From: Brevundimonas pondensis
Lineage (GTDB): Bacteria > Pseudomonadota > Alphaproteobacteria > Caulobacterales > Caulobacteraceae
Direction of reading: 5' to 3'
DNA: 64,000 nt
Assembly: GCF_017487345.1 (NCBI RefSeq)
Contig: NZ_CP062006.1
Span: 1,184,001 to 1,248,000 of the forward strand
Below, piece after piece: positions 1 to 10,589 of the stretch; within the stretch, counting starts at the first letter, position 1; each line of letters begins with the position of its first letter. Position numbers and translations under genes: made by a program. The notes beneath the pieces were generated by a model. The model ran no database searches, was not told the DNA's origin, and saw only the letters and a program-made list of their open reading frames with translations.

Positions 1-203
1 GCCGTCGCGGCATGATCCAAGGACAGGACATGCGCGGCAACGCCATCGTCATCAACGCCTTCGTCCCGCTGGCGAACATGTTCGGCTACGTGAACACCCT
101 GCGGGGCATGTCGCAAGGTCGCGCCCAGTTCACCATGCAATACGATCACTATGAGCCGGTGCCGCAACACGTCGCCGACGAAGTGATCAAGAAGTACGCC
201 TAA
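1..203 (+). CDS. fusA: Elongation factor G, C-terminal end (partial)
   Basis: The window opens inside this gene; only the last 66 or so codons are present and the frame is open from position 3. The visible residues [14 protein letters not shown], then [14 protein letters not shown] and [19 protein letters not shown], are the strongly conserved domain V of EF-G, the GTPase that drives ribosomal translocation. The next gene is tuf, as in the str operon (rpsL-rpsG-fusA-tuf). The stop is at 201-203. The ATG at 12 is internal and is not the start. Confidence 0.97.
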   Translation, partial: RRGMIQGQDMRGNAIVINAFVPLANMFGYVNTLRGMSQGRAQFTMQYDHYEPVPQHVADEVIKKYA

Positions 204-205
204 GT

Positions 206-260
206 CCGTCGTTTCGACGGATGCACTTGAAAAAGGGGCGGTTTGATCACAAATCGCCCC
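206..260 (+). other. fusA-tuf spacer hairpins
   Basis: The 113-nt spacer holds a small hairpin, ccgtcg-ttt-cgacgg, at 206-220. A second is formed by ggggcg (235-240) and cgcccc (255-260), with a partly paired middle. Neither is followed by a T run, so an intrinsic terminator is not supported. They may be processing or attenuation structures between fusA and tuf. Confidence 0.4.
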
Positions 261-316
261 ACCTATCCCCAAACTTAAATGGACCCCCGGTTCGGGGAGC
301 CTCCAGGAGCTAGAGA

Positions 317-1506
<1,190 letters not shown>

Positions 1507-1551
1507 TCGATCGATCCGGGTCCCCGGACCCGAACAGTAAGCGTAACAGAG

Positions 1552-1580
1552 CGGCCCTCCGGATCTCCGGGGGCCGTTTT
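1552..1580 (+). terminator. Intrinsic terminator after tuf
   Basis: A G/C-rich stem (cggccctccgg paired with ccgggggccg, one bulge) is followed by tttt about 45 nt after the tuf stop. A smaller hairpin, gggtcc-cc-ggaccc, lies just upstream at 1518-1531. Together they separate the str operon from the next genes. Confidence 0.7.
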
Positions 1581-1738
1581 GCCGTCCGGACAAAACCTCC
1601 GCCCTTGCAGCGGTCTCTGGTTGAGACAGGCGAAGCGCCGAGGTTGCGGCTGCGACTTCTAAACGGTGTCGAAACCGGCTCGATCTAGAGCAGGCCGGCG
1701 GAATGGAACTTGCTGTTCCATTGGAGCAAGGAGGAGCC

Positions 1739-2881
1739 ATGTCCGGCGCACTGACGGTTGAAACTCGCGATCTGGAACGACTGACGGCGGATGAACGCGT
1801 GCAGTGGGCCGCCTGGCAGGCTGCGGACCCTGATCTGGCCAGTCCCTACTTCCGCGTCGAGTTCGCCGAGATCGCGGCGCAGGTCAGCCCGGACAGCGCC
1901 GTAGCCGTGTTCCGGCGCGGAGACGAAGTCGTCGGCTACTTCCCCTTCCAGAAGCGCGGCGGGGCTGTCCTGCCGATTGCTGCGCCGATGAACGACTATC
2001 ATGGCGTCATCGGCCCGAAAGCGGAAAGACCGAGCCTGGCGGAGGTCGCGCATCTGCTGGGCGGCGCACGGTTCAGCGTCAGCGGATGGGTGGGTGAGGC
2101 GGAGGGCGCGATGCTCGGCGAGAGCTTTCGCACCACCATCCCCGAAGAAGGCGGCTATGACGCCTGGTACGCCGCCCGGCGCCAGGCCTTCGGCAAGTAC
2201 TTCAAGGACAAGGAACGGGCCCGGCGCAGCATGGCCGCCGAGTTCGGCGCCGTCGAGGTGCAGATCGGTCTGCGTGACGGCGCCCTGCTGGATGAACTGA
2301 TCGTGTTGAAGCGTGAGCAGTACAGGCGCACCGGGCGGCACGACATCTTCGCCTGTGGCTGGACGCGAGATCTGTTGCACGCCCTGATGGCGGCTGACTA
2401 TCCAGACTTCGGCGCCTCGCTGGCCGTGTTGAGGGCCGGAGGGCGAATTGCGGCGATGGAGTATTCGTTGCACGCTGGCCGGCGGTTCCATTTCTGGTTC
2501 CCGGCCTATGTTCCTGAGCTGGCGCGTTGCTCGCCGGGCATCATGCTGAGCATGGAGACCATCCGTCTCGGGGCGGAGCTGGGCTATCGGGATTTCGACT
2601 ATGGTTTCGGCGGCGAGACCTACAAGCGCTATTTTTGCGACACCGTGCAGACGGTGGCCGAGGCAAGCATCATGAAGCCCGGCCTGAACGCGGTTCTGGG
2701 GGAGGCGGGGGCCTCGTTGCTGGCCCTGGCGGGCAAGCCGGCGCTGATTGACAGCGTGCGGCGGCGATGGAACGTCATCGAGGCCTGTGAGACCGATACG
2801 GCCGGACGGCTGAGGGGGGCCGCCCTGGCGGCGCGAACCGCCCTGTCCAAGGCGGCTGGACGCGCCAAGGCCGCGTCGTGA
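1739..2881 (+). CDS. FemAB/BioF2-like GNAT-fold acyltransferase
   Basis: This 380-residue protein looks like the BioF2-like acetyltransferase group (Acetyltransf_6; relatives include CelD/FemAB-type proteins), which transfer acyl or aminoacyl groups in envelope or polysaccharide biosynthesis. The supporting region is roughly residues 145-300: a basic [11 protein letters not shown] stretch, [15 protein letters not shown] around 190-204, and [15 protein letters not shown] around 286-299, the usual closing motif of the fold. No signal peptide or membrane segment is visible, so it is probably cytoplasmic. ATG 1739 is preferred over ATG 1703 because AAGGAGG lies at 1728-1734. The stop at 2879-2881 is 14 nt before the start of the cupin gene, so the two are probably co-translated. 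The substrate is unknown. Confidence 0.8.
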   Translation: MSGALTVETRDLERLTADERVQWAAWQAADPDLASPYFRVEFAEIAAQVSPDSAVAVFRRGDEVVGYFPFQKRGGAVLPIAAPMNDYHGVIGPKAERPSLAEVAHLLGGARFSVSGWVGEAEGAMLGESFRTTIPEEGGYDAWYAARRQAFGKYFKDKERARRSMAAEFGAVEVQIGLRDGALLDELIVLKREQYRRTGRHDIFACGWTRDLLHALMAADYPDFGASLAVLRAGGRIAAMEYSLHAGRRFHFWFPAYVPELARCSPGIMLSMETIRLGAELGYRDFDYGFGGETYKRYFCDTVQTVAEASIMKPGLNAVLGEAGASLLALAGKPALIDSVRRRWNVIEACETDTAGRLRGAALAARTALSKAAGRAKAAS

Positions 2882-2895
2882 TGAGGGAGATGACC

Positions 2896-3804
2896 ATGTC
2901 CGAGCGCCGCACACGCTATGCCGGCCCGATCGCACGGGCGGGCGTCCACCCGCACAGTCTGATCGCCCAGGGATTCGCCGAAGACGCCGCGCTGGCGGAC
3001 CTGCTGGACCGCTATCCGGCCGAGCTGTTCGACATCAACCTGTACGACTACGACGATGAGGGGCAGGTGTCCTTGCGGACCGGAGCGCGCGGACGTCTGA
3101 ACGGGGCGCAACTGCTGGAGGCGATCCAGCAGGGAAGGCTGTGGGTCAATCTGCGCGATGTGGAGACCGGCTGGCCCGAGTTGTGGGCGGCGGCCATGGC
3201 CGAGTTCAAGACGGTCGAGGCGGGCTATCCCGGCCTGAAGGCGGTCAAGAATGCGGGCCAGTTGATCCTGTCGTCGCCCAAGGCGCGGGTGCCCTATCAT
3301 TTCGACGCCGCCGGGGTGGTGCTGTTTCACCTGCGCGGCCGCAAGCGGATCTTTGTCTATCCGGGCGACGAGGGCCATCTGCCAGAGCGCGACATGGAAC
3401 AGGTCGTGGCGCGCCAGACGACCGAGGAACTCCCTTACACCCTGGCCTTTGAGGATGACGCCCAGGTGGTGGACCTGGAGCCGGGACAGGCGCTGACCTG
3501 GCCGCTCTATGCGCCGCATCGGGTCGAAAATCTGGACCGTTTCTGCGTCTCCCTGTCGATGGATTTCCAGACCTGGCCGTCGCGCTTCCGCAACGGCGCA
3601 CTCTACACCAACGCGGTCTTGCGCAGTCGAGGCGGCTCGCCGCGTCAGACGGACCGGATGGGGCAGGGGGAGCTGGCCCTGCGTTGGGCGGCTTCCCTGG
3701 CGCTGAAACGAACCGGCGCGCTGAAAAGCCGTATCGCCGCCTACGAGCGGCAGTTCGAACCTGAGGTCGGCGCGACCGACGGAGCAGGCGCCTTGAAGAC
3801 CTGA
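2896..3804 (+). CDS. Cupin-8/JmjC-like putative Fe(II)/2-oxoglutarate oxygenase
   Basis: This 302-residue soluble protein resembles cupin_8 (JmjC-like) proteins. The core is PYHFDAAGVVLFHLRGRKRIFVYP, giving H135 and D137 of an HxD pair, with a plausible third ligand H208 in APHRVEN, 71 residues after D137. That spacing suits a facial-triad iron site. The family includes hydroxylases of proteins, such as YcfD/RoxA acting on ribosomal protein L16, as well as many uncharacterised members. ATG 2896 is chosen because agggag lies at 2884-2889; GTG 2878 and ATGs 2881 and 2890 are weaker options. It follows the acyltransferase gene closely and probably acts with it. Substrate and reaction are not known. 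Confidence 0.75.
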   Translation: MSERRTRYAGPIARAGVHPHSLIAQGFAEDAALADLLDRYPAELFDINLYDYDDEGQVSLRTGARGRLNGAQLLEAIQQGRLWVNLRDVETGWPELWAAAMAEFKTVEAGYPGLKAVKNAGQLILSSPKARVPYHFDAAGVVLFHLRGRKRIFVYPGDEGHLPERDMEQVVARQTTEELPYTLAFEDDAQVVDLEPGQALTWPLYAPHRVENLDRFCVSLSMDFQTWPSRFRNGALYTNAVLRSRGGSPRQTDRMGQGELALRWAASLALKRTGALKSRIAAYERQFEPEVGATDGAGALKT

Positions 3805-3908
3805 GGTGTCGAAGGCGTTTTCTTACAAGGACTTCATGACCTCGATTTAAAATGACTCGCGGCGTCGGCGGGGCCAGTTTCATCTCACATCTGGAGAGGG
3901 ACACCGTC

Positions 3909-4805
3909 ATGAAGATCGCCGTTTACGCCGCCGCCTCGGCCGCCGTTCTCGCCGCCTTGGCCGCCGCACAACCGGCCGCCGCCCAGGACGCCGAGATTCG
4001 CAATGCGGTCGCCCGAGTCATCGTCATTCCCGAGGATCGCGCAGACATCGCCGTCGAGATCACGCCGGGCGCGGCGGACCTGCCGCAACTGACAGTCGAG
4101 CGTCGTGGCGACAAGGTTCGCATTGACGGTGGGCTGGGGCGTCGGCGCAGCCTGCTGCAGTTCAGCAACGACAGCGTCCGTGAGTGCAATAGCGGTCGCG
4201 CCGACGCGCGTCAGCCGGGCGAAGGCGCCACGGTCGTCGTGGCCGGCAAGGGCCGTATTCGCATGGAAGACGCCCCTCTGGTGGTGCTGCGCACCCCGCG
4301 CAACGTGGATGTCAGCTCGGAAAGCGGCGTCTACGGCGCAGTGGGGCGGGGGGCGCGCTCCGTGGAACTGGGCGCCGGCGGCTGCGGCGCCTGGACCGTG
4401 GCCAATGTCGATGGCCGCCTCGATATCGGTCTGGGTGGATCCGGCACGGTGCGTGCAGGCACGTCGCAGTCGCTGGAAGCCTCGGTCGGCGGATCGGGTT
4501 CAATCATCGCCGGTGCGACAGGAGGGCTCGAGGCCAATGTCGGGGGCTCGGGGAACATCGTGGTGACCAGCATCAATGGTCCTGCGGACGTCTCCATCGG
4601 CGGGTCGGGGGATGTGACCATTCGGGGCGGGCGCGCCTCGACCATGGACGTGGCCGTGGCGGGGTCCGGAAACGTGCGCTTTGATGGAACTGCAGCCAGT
4701 CTTGACGCGTCGATCGCCGGCTCAGGCGATGTCCGGGTGGCGGAGGTGACCGGACCGGTGTCGCGTTCAATCGTGGGTTCGGGCGAGGTGCGCGTCGGAC
4801 GCTGA
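3909..4805 (+). CDS. Secreted GIN-domain (DUF2807-like) protein
   Basis: This 298-residue protein starts with a clear signal peptide (MKIAVYAAASAAVLAAL..., cleavage expected after AQPAAAQ). The C-terminal half is a run of short beta-strand units, each with a G-S-G turn: GGSGTV, GGSGSI, GGSGNI, GGSGDV, AGSGNV, AGSGDV, VGSGEV. This is the pattern of the putative auto-transporter adhesin head/GIN domain (DUF2807), a right-handed beta structure found in periplasmic or surface proteins. ATG 3909 is chosen for GGAGAGGG at 3893-3900 and the signal peptide; the upstream in-frame ATG at 3852 adds residues without sense. Its molecular role is unknown. It ends at a strong terminator and is convergent with the outer-membrane gene. 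Confidence 0.85.
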   Translation: MKIAVYAAASAAVLAALAAAQPAAAQDAEIRNAVARVIVIPEDRADIAVEITPGAADLPQLTVERRGDKVRIDGGLGRRRSLLQFSNDSVRECNSGRADARQPGEGATVVVAGKGRIRMEDAPLVVLRTPRNVDVSSESGVYGAVGRGARSVELGAGGCGAWTVANVDGRLDIGLGGSGTVRAGTSQSLEASVGGSGSIIAGATGGLEANVGGSGNIVVTSINGPADVSIGGSGDVTIRGGRASTMDVAVAGSGNVRFDGTAASLDASIAGSGDVRVAEVTGPVSRSIVGSGEVRVGR

Positions 4806-4828
4806 TCCGGCCCGCATCGCCCTGAGAG

Positions 4829-4863
4829 AAGGCCCGGGAGCGTGGAACCCCCCGGGCCTTTTT
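4829..4863 (+). terminator. Terminator after the GIN-domain gene
   Basis: Perfect 10-bp stem aaggcccggg (4829-4838) / cccgggcctt (4851-4860), followed by a T tract, 24 nt after the stop. Confidence 0.9.
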
Positions 4864-4882
4864 CGCATCTGGATTCCAGGCA

Positions 4883-4916
4883 AGAAAAAACCCCGACGGA
4901 TTGCTCCGCCGGGGCT
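4883..4916 (-). terminator. Terminator of the outer-membrane barrel gene
   Basis: On the minus strand, tccgccgggg/ccccgacgga form a stem with one mismatch around a short loop. The six A residues at 4885-4890 give a T tail on that strand. It lies 38 nt beyond the minus-strand stop and back to back with the plus-strand terminator. Confidence 0.85.
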
Positions 4917-4953
4917 TCCCATCATCTGGCGATCCGGAGATCGCGAAGAAGAC

Positions 4954-5712
4954 TTAGTTCGCGAACAGGCCGGTGAAGGCGTTGCTGGTGCGGCCCAGGT
5001 TTGCGCCGGCTTGGTCGCGGGCTTGCAGACCGCCGCCGAAGCTGTAGCGCATGCCGATCTTGAAGACGTTGGCGTCGACGTCCAGGTCCGAGGACTTGAC
5101 GTAGTCGTAGCCGCCGAAGACCGAGTAGGGCGAGTTGGCGAACTGGTACTCGGCGCCCACGCCGGCCGACCAGGCGTCAACGTCGCCGGCGCCCAGGAAG
5201 ATGTTGTCGGCGTCGATGTTCGTGTACGAAGCGCCGGCGTTCAGGCGCAGCTGCGACGTGGCGTAGAAGGCGACGTCGCCGGCAACGGTCCACATGTCGG
5301 CGTCAGCGGCGGTGCCGTACTCGACGACGCCGGTCAGGGTGGCGCGGTCCAGGTACTTCTGACCTTCCAGACCGAAGTTGGTCATGGTGGTGTTGGCGAA
5401 TTCCGAAGCGCCGACAAAGCCGCCGAAGCGCATGTCTTCGATCTTCTTCGTCAGGTGCACGGCGCCGGCCAGGGTGGTTTCGTCGCCACCGTTCTCGACG
5501 TCGGTGTAAGCGCCTTCAGCGTTGAAGGTCACAGTCCAGTCGCCGAAGACCGGCGAAGCGACGACGCCGTCGATGACGCCGCGGTTGATGTCGGTGCCGT
5601 CGACGTCAGCGTAGTTGTAGGCGACGCCGACCGAGCCGATGGCGTCTTGGGCGAAGGCGGGAGCGGCGATCAGGGTCGCGGCGGCGACGGAGGCGAGGAA
5701 GACGGTTTTCAT
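4954..5712 (-). CDS. Outer-membrane beta-barrel (porin-like) protein
   Basis: This 252-residue protein has a signal peptide (MKTVFLASVAAATLIAAPAFA, cut before QDA). It is otherwise made of alternating polar/hydrophobic strands rich in G, Y, D and N, for example SVGVAYNYADVDG, WTVTFNAEGAY and VFKIGMRYSFGG, as expected of a small outer-membrane barrel. The C-terminus ends NAFTGLFAN rather than the usual terminal aromatic. AAGGA lies 9 nt before the ATG. The gene has its own terminator and a roughly 600-nt upstream region shared with rpsJ. Codon use is strongly biased, suggesting high expression. Pore function is inferred from fold features only. Confidence 0.8.
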   Translation of the reverse strand: MKTVFLASVAAATLIAAPAFAQDAIGSVGVAYNYADVDGTDINRGVIDGVVASPVFGDWTVTFNAEGAYTDVENGGDETTLAGAVHLTKKIEDMRFGGFVGASEFANTTMTNFGLEGQKYLDRATLTGVVEYGTAADADMWTVAGDVAFYATSQLRLNAGASYTNIDADNIFLGAGDVDAWSAGVGAEYQFANSPYSVFGGYDYVKSSDLDVDANVFKIGMRYSFGGGLQARDQAGANLGRTSNAFTGLFAN

Positions 5713-6309
5713 TATGAGTATCCTTTTTATGCGCCGCCCGGTTCACAACCGTGGCGGCGATGCGGAGATAGGCCCGCAATCGGCGCTTTGCTGTAACGAA
5801 CTTGTCATCTTTCAGCGGTTTGGGGGCGATGTTGCCGAAGTGTGACGCATTGCGGCACGTTTGCGTCGCCACGCGGGGCGGGATTGCGGCAGACCCTTAA
5901 CGCAGCGGTCATGTGGCCGCGCTTTCGCCCCAGGCGTTAATTGGACGGGCGGGTTCGATCTTTCGTAGCCCCTATAATGTGAACGGCGGGCAAGATCGGC
6001 GGCGGGCGATCGATGAGTCGCAAACCCTTGCTGCGTGGCGGTTTCGACGCTTGACGGAAACGGAATCAGAGGGCATAAGCGCCCCTCTTGTTGGACCGGC
6101 TGTGCACTTTCGGGTGCAGACGCGGTTCGCAGGAACGACCTAAGTTACTGTTCTTTGCAGCATTCTTGGGATTTTACGGCCTTCGCGGATATCTGCGTGG
6201 GCCGATCGTTTTTGCGGATTTGCGTTTCCTGGGGGTGTCGCCCCGAGGCTCCGGTCTTTGAAATGGTTCACAGGGACGCGGTTCCGACCGCTTGGGAATA
6301 ACAACCGAT
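5713..6309. other. Intergenic region between the porin-like gene and rpsJ
   Basis: This 597-nt region holds no convincing gene. It carries the 5' region of the minus-strand barrel gene and the promoter and leader of the S10 operon. A TATAAT occurs at 5973-5978 without a good -35 at normal spacing. A better promoter lies at 6051-6079. A small hairpin, gtgcac-tttcgg-gtgcag, lies in the leader near 6102-6119. Confidence 0.6.
6051..6079 (+). promoter_or_regulatory. Candidate housekeeping-sigma promoter of the S10 operon
   Basis: TTGACG (6051-6056) is followed after 17 nt by CATAAG (6074-6079). The -35 matches the alphaproteobacterial consensus and the spacing is ideal. Transcription would start near 6086, leaving a leader of about 225 nt before rpsJ. 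Confidence 0.6.
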
Positions 6310-6615
6310 ATGGATCAAAGCATCCGCATCAGGCTCAAGGCCTTCGACCATCGCGTCCTCGACTTTTCGACGCGCGAGATCGTCAACACCGCCAAGCGCA
6401 CCGGGGCGACCGTTCGTGGTCCGATCCCGCTGCCGACCCTGATCGAAAAGTTCACCGTGAACCGCTCGCCGCACGTCGATAAGAAGTCGCGTGAGCAGTT
6501 TGAAATCCGCACGCACAAGCGCGTGCTCGACATCATCGACCCCACCCCGCAAACCGTGGACGCGCTCATGAAGCTCGACCTGTCGGCCGGTGTGGACGTC
6601 GAGATCAAGATTTAA
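6310..6615 (+). CDS. rpsJ: 30S ribosomal protein S10
   Basis: The 101-residue product begins [18 protein letters not shown] and contains the S10 signature [16 protein letters not shown] and [14 protein letters not shown]10 is a 30S head protein and, with NusB, an antitermination factor. ATG 6310 is used; the in-frame TTG at 6292 would add six residues that the family does not have. It is the first gene of the S10 operon, 23 nt before rplC. Confidence 0.99.
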   Translation: MDQSIRIRLKAFDHRVLDFSTREIVNTAKRTGATVRGPIPLPTLIEKFTVNRSPHVDKKSREQFEIRTHKRVLDIIDPTPQTVDALMKLDLSAGVDVEIKI

Positions 6616-6638
6616 GAAAGAAAGAGGCGGGATCCGAC

Positions 6639-7388
6639 ATGCGCACGGGCGTGATCGCCAAGAAGCTGGGGATGACCCGCGTGTTCGCCGAAGACGGCGC
6701 ACACGTTCCGGTCACTGTCCTTCAGCTCGACGGCTGCCAAGTCGTCGGCCAACGAACCCAGGAGCGGGACGGCTACGTCGCCCTGCAGCTGGGCGCTGGC
6801 GTTAAGAAGGCCAAGAACACGGCCAAGGCTCAACGCGAAGTTTTCGCGAAGGCCGAGGTTGAGCCGAAGGCCTATGTGACCGAGTTCCGCGTTGACGCGG
6901 AAGGTCTGCTGGATGTGGGCGCCGAACTGTCGGCTGACCACTTCGTGGCGGGTCAGAAGGTCGATATCCAGGGTGAGACCATCGGTAAGGGTTTCGCCGG
7001 CGCCATGAAGCGCTGGAACTTCGGCGGTCTGCGCGCCACGCACGGCGTGTCGATCTCGCACCGTTCGCACGGTTCGACGGGTAACCGTCAGGACCCGGGC
7101 CGTACGTTCCCCGGCAAGAAGATGGCCGGTCACTACGGCACCGAGATCGTCACTCAGCAGAACCTGACCGTCGTCCGTGTGGACGCCGAGCGTGGCCTGA
7201 TCCTGATCAAGGGCGCTGTCCCGGGTCATGACGGCGCGTACGTCAAGGTTCGTGACGCCATCAAGAAGGCCCGTCCGGCCGACGCTCCCTTCCCGGGCGC
7301 CGTCAAGTCGACGAAGGCCGCTCAACCCGCCTCGACGCCGGCTGAAGAAGCTCCGGCCGTTGAAGCGACCGAAGGCGGTGAAGCGTAA
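6639..7388 (+). CDS. rplC: 50S ribosomal protein L3
   Basis: The 249-residue product has the L3 core ([16 protein letters not shown], then [20 protein letters not shown], the loop that reaches the peptidyl-transferase region). It is about 40 residues longer than E. coli L3, mainly because of an Ala/Pro/Glu-rich C-terminal tail. Its stop overlaps the ATG of rplD (TAATG), indicating coupled translation. Confidence 0.99.
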   Translation: MRTGVIAKKLGMTRVFAEDGAHVPVTVLQLDGCQVVGQRTQERDGYVALQLGAGVKKAKNTAKAQREVFAKAEVEPKAYVTEFRVDAEGLLDVGAELSADHFVAGQKVDIQGETIGKGFAGAMKRWNFGGLRATHGVSISHRSHGSTGNRQDPGRTFPGKKMAGHYGTEIVTQQNLTVVRVDAERGLILIKGAVPGHDGAYVKVRDAIKKARPADAPFPGAVKSTKAAQPASTPAEEAPAVEATEGGEA

Positions 7389-8026
7389 TGAAACTCTCGG
7401 TCATCAAACTCGACGGCAAGGCTGCTGGCGACGTTGAGCTGTCGGACGCCGTCTTCGGCATCGCCGACATCCGCGGCGACCTGCTGGCTCGTACCGTGAA
7501 CTGGCAACTGGCCAAGCGCCGCGCCGGCACGCACAAGGTTCAAACCCGCAACGAGAATTCTCGTACGGGCAAGAAGATGTACAAGCAGAAGGGCACCGGC
7601 GGCGCTCGTCACGGTTCGCGCCGTGCACCGCAGTTCGTCGGCGGTTCGCGCGCCTTTGGCCCGGTCGTTCGCGATCACGGCTTCTCGCTGCCGAAGAAGA
7701 TCCGCGCCCTGGCCCTGCGTCACGCCCTCAGCTCGAAGGTCAAGGCCGGCGATCTGATCGTGGTCGACAGCGTTTCGGTCAAGGAAGCCAAGACGGCCTC
7801 GCTGCGCGAGACCTTCGGCAAGCTCGGCTGGACCAAGGCCCTGATCATCGCGGGTCCGGAAGTCGAAACCAACTTCGGCCTGGCCGCTCGCAACATCCCG
7901 CACATCGACGTCCTGCCGAACGCCGGCCTGAACGTCTATGACATCCTGCGGGCCGACAAACTGGTGCTGACCAAGGCGGCTGTTGAGGCCATCGAGGCGC
8001 GCTTCGCTGAGAAGGAAGCCGCATAA
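7388..8026 (+). CDS. rplD: 50S ribosomal protein L4
   Basis: The 212-residue product shows the L4 extended loop ([37 protein letters not shown] residues), which lines the exit tunnel. In enterobacteria L4 also represses the S10 operon; whether it does so here is not known. It overlaps rplC and rplW at its start and stop (TAATG at both ends). Confidence 0.99.
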   Translation: MKLSVIKLDGKAAGDVELSDAVFGIADIRGDLLARTVNWQLAKRRAGTHKVQTRNENSRTGKKMYKQKGTGGARHGSRRAPQFVGGSRAFGPVVRDHGFSLPKKIRALALRHALSSKVKAGDLIVVDSVSVKEAKTASLRETFGKLGWTKALIIAGPEVETNFGLAARNIPHIDVLPNAGLNVYDILRADKLVLTKAAVEAIEARFAEKEAA

Positions 8027-8331
8027 TGGCCGCCGCTCAACCCACCGCCAAACACTACGACACCATCCTGGCTCCGATCATCACGGAAAAGGCCACGATC
8101 CTGTCGGAACAGAACAAGGTCGTCTTCCGCGTCGCCGGCACGGCGACCAAGGACGAGATCGCTGCTGCGGTCGAAAGCCTGTTCAAAGTCAACGTCCTCA
8201 AGGTCAACACCCTGGTTCAAAAGGGCAAGACCAAGCGCTTCCGGGGCATTCTCGGTCGCCGCGTGGACATCAAGAAAGCGATCGTGACGCTGGCTGACGG
8301 CCAGTCGATCGACGTCACGACGGGGCTCTAA
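8026..8331 (+). CDS. rplW: 50S ribosomal protein L23
   Basis: The 101-residue product contains [21 protein letters not shown], typical of L23, which sits at the tunnel exit and docks trigger factor and SRP. It starts in the stop codon of rplD and lies 4 nt before rplB. Confidence 0.99.
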   Translation: MAAAQPTAKHYDTILAPIITEKATILSEQNKVVFRVAGTATKDEIAAAVESLFKVNVLKVNTLVQKGKTKRFRGILGRRVDIKKAIVTLADGQSIDVTTGL

Positions 8332-8335
8332 GACG

Positions 8336-9172
8336 ATGGCCTTGAAAACCTACAATCCGACGTCGCCGGGCCGCCGCGCCCTGGTGCTGGTCGACCGGTC
8401 CGAGCTCCACAAGGGCCGCCCGGAAAAGTCGCTCGTTGAAGGCCTGACCAAGTCGGGCGGTCGCGGGCAGGGCGGTCGCATCGCTGTTCGCTTCCGCGGC
8501 GGCGGCGCCAAGACCCTGTATCGCAAGATCGACTTCAAGCGTCGCAAGTTCGACGCCATCGGCACGGTCGAGCGTCTGGAATACGACCCGAACCGCACGG
8601 CCTTCATCGCCCTGGTGACCTATGCCGACGGCGAGAAGACCTACATCATCGCGCCGCAACGCCTGAAGGCTGGCGACGTCGTCGTCGCTGGTGAAAAGGT
8701 CGACGTGAAGCCTGGCAACGCCATGCCGCTGCGCTCGATGCCCGTGGGTACGATCATTCACAACATCGAGATGAAGCCGGGCAAGGGCGCTCAGCTGGCC
8801 CGTTCGGCCGGCGCCTACGCCCAGCTGGTCGGCCGCGATCAGGGCTACGCCCAGATCCGTCTCGGCTCGGGCGAGCTGCGCATGGTCCTGGACTCGTGCA
8901 TGGCCACCGTCGGCGCCGTGTCGAACCCGGACCACATGAACCAGAACCTCGGCAAGGCCGGTCGCGTTCGTCACATGGGCTGGCGTCCGCACGTTCGCGG
9001 CGTCGCCATGAACCCGATCGACCACCCGCATGGTGGTGGTGAAGGCCGGACCTCTGGTGGTCGCACCCCGGTTACGCCGTGGGGCAAGGACACCAAGGGC
9101 ACCCGCACCCGCAAGAACAAGGCTACGGACAAGTACATCATCCGTACCCGTCACGTTAAGAAGGCTCGCTAA
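8336..9172 (+). CDS. rplB: 50S ribosomal protein L2
   Basis: The 278-residue product matches L2 along its length, including [18 protein letters not shown] and the conserved [21 protein letters not shown] near the C-terminus, whose histidine lies near the peptidyl-transferase centre. Length is normal. It lies 2 nt from rpsS. Confidence 0.99.
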   Translation: MALKTYNPTSPGRRALVLVDRSELHKGRPEKSLVEGLTKSGGRGQGGRIAVRFRGGGAKTLYRKIDFKRRKFDAIGTVERLEYDPNRTAFIALVTYADGEKTYIIAPQRLKAGDVVVAGEKVDVKPGNAMPLRSMPVGTIIHNIEMKPGKGAQLARSAGAYAQLVGRDQGYAQIRLGSGELRMVLDSCMATVGAVSNPDHMNQNLGKAGRVRHMGWRPHVRGVAMNPIDHPHGGGEGRTSGGRTPVTPWGKDTKGTRTRKNKATDKYIIRTRHVKKAR

Positions 9173-9174
9173 GA

Positions 9175-9453
9175 ATGGCCCGCTCCTCCTGGAAAGGCCC
9201 GTTTGTCGACGGGTATCTGCTCAAGAAGGCCGACGCCGTTCAAACGTCGGGCCGCAAGGATGTGATCAAGACCTGGTCGCGTCGTTCCACCATCCTGCCG
9301 CAGTTCGTCGGCCTGACCTTCGGTGTCCATAACGGCCAAAAGCATGTGCCGGTGATGGTCAACGAAGACATGGTCGGCATGAAGTTCGGCGAGTTCGCCC
9401 CGACCCGGAACTTCCCGGGTCACGCGGCGGACAAGAAGGCCAAGAGGAAGTAA
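9175..9453 (+). CDS. rpsS: 30S ribosomal protein S19
   Basis: The 92-residue product starts [16 protein letters not shown] and contains [17 protein letters not shown] and KFGEFAPTR, the S19 signature of the 30S head next to S13. It sits between rplB and rplV with 2-3 nt gaps. Confidence 0.99.
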   Translation: MARSSWKGPFVDGYLLKKADAVQTSGRKDVIKTWSRRSTILPQFVGLTFGVHNGQKHVPVMVNEDMVGMKFGEFAPTRNFPGHAADKKAKRK

Positions 9454-9456
9454 TCC

Positions 9457-9837
9457 ATGGCCCAGACCAAAAACGCCCGTCGCGTCGAGGCCACCGAGGC
9501 TCGCGCCAAGCTGGTCAACGTTCGCATCAGCCCTCAGAAGCTGAACCTGGTCGCCGCCTCGATCCGCGGTCTGCCGGTCCAGAAGGCGCTGAACGAGCTG
9601 GAATTCAGCCACAAGCGCATCGCTGGCGACGTCCGCAAGGTCCTGTACTCGGCGATCTCGAACGCTGAGAACAACCACAACCTCGACATCGACAACCTGT
9701 TTGTCGCCGAGGCTTTCGTGGGCAAGAACCTGGTGATGAAGCGCTTCGCGAGCCGTGCTCGCGGTCGCTCGTCGCGCATCCTGAAACCGTTCAGCGAGAT
9801 CACGATCGTGGTCCGTGAAGCCGGCGAGGCCGCCTGA
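9457..9837 (+). CDS. rplV: 50S ribosomal protein L22
   Basis: The 126-residue product carries [20 protein letters not shown] and the hairpin end [17 protein letters not shown] of L22, which extends into the exit tunnel near the macrolide site. The stop overlaps the ATG of rpsC (TGATG). Confidence 0.99.
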   Translation: MAQTKNARRVEATEARAKLVNVRISPQKLNLVAASIRGLPVQKALNELEFSHKRIAGDVRKVLYSAISNAENNHNLDIDNLFVAEAFVGKNLVMKRFASRARGRSSRILKPFSEITIVVREAGEAA

Positions 9838-10583
9838 TGGGACAGAAAATCAATCCGGTCGGTCTGCGCCTTGGCGTGAACCGCACGTGGGACAGCCGCT
9901 GGTTCGCCGGCGGCGCCGACTATGCTCGCCTGCTGCACCAGGACCTGAAGCTGCGTACGTGGCTGAAGGAACGCCTGGCCGCCGCTGGCGTGTCGCGCAT
10001 CATCATCGAGCGTCCGCACAAGAAGTGCCGCGTGACGATCTATGCCGCCCGTCCGGGCGTCGTGATCGGCAAGAAGGGCGCTGACATCGAGAAGCTCCGC
10101 AAGGACATCTCGGCTCGCACTGAAGGCGAAGTTCACCTGAACATCGTCGAAGTCCGCAAGCCGGAAACTGACGCGCAGCTGATCGCTGAAAACATCGCAC
10201 AGCAGCTGGAGCGCCGGATCGCCTTCCGTCGCGCCATGAAGCGTTCGATGCAGTCGGCGATGCGTCTGGGCGCCAAGGGCGTTCGGATCAACGTCTCGGG
10301 TCGTCTGGGCGGCGCTGAAATCGCTCGTATGGAATGGTACCGCGAAGGTCGCGTGCCGCTTCACACGCTGCGTGCCGACATCGACTACGGCTTCTACGAA
10401 GCCAAGACGACCTACGGCATCATTGGCGTGAAGGTCTGGGTCTTCAAGGGTGAGGTGCTCGAGCACGACCCGATGGCTCAGGACAAGCGCTGGGCCCAGG
10501 AAGCTTCGGGTCCGTCGTCCAACGAAGGCCGTGAGCGCGGCCCCCGCGGTGATCGCGGTCCGCGCCGTGGTCGTGAGGGCTGA
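9837..10583 (+). CDS. rpsC: 30S ribosomal protein S3
   Basis: The 248-residue product starts [22 protein letters not shown]. It has a KH domain with [13 protein letters not shown] and the C-terminal S3 domain ([35 protein letters not shown]). An Arg/Gly-rich tail of about 25 residues is common in alphaproteobacteria. S3 lines the mRNA entry channel. Confidence 0.99.
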   Translation: MGQKINPVGLRLGVNRTWDSRWFAGGADYARLLHQDLKLRTWLKERLAAAGVSRIIIERPHKKCRVTIYAARPGVVIGKKGADIEKLRKDISARTEGEVHLNIVEVRKPETDAQLIAENIAQQLERRIAFRRAMKRSMQSAMRLGAKGVRINVSGRLGGAEIARMEWYREGRVPLHTLRADIDYGFYEAKTTYGIIGVKVWVFKGEVLEHDPMAQDKRWAQEASGPSSNEGRERGPRGDRGPRRGREG

Positions 10584-10589
10584 TAGGCC

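Noticed and set aside
5941..5978. TATAAT at 5973-5978 as the main S10 promoter
   Set aside because: The only -35-like TTGGAC (5941-5946) is 26 nt away, too far; the 6051-6079 candidate has ideal spacing.
6292..6309. TTG 6292 as rpsJ start
   Set aside because: S10 proteins start at the residue encoded by ATG 6310; the extra six codons have no support.
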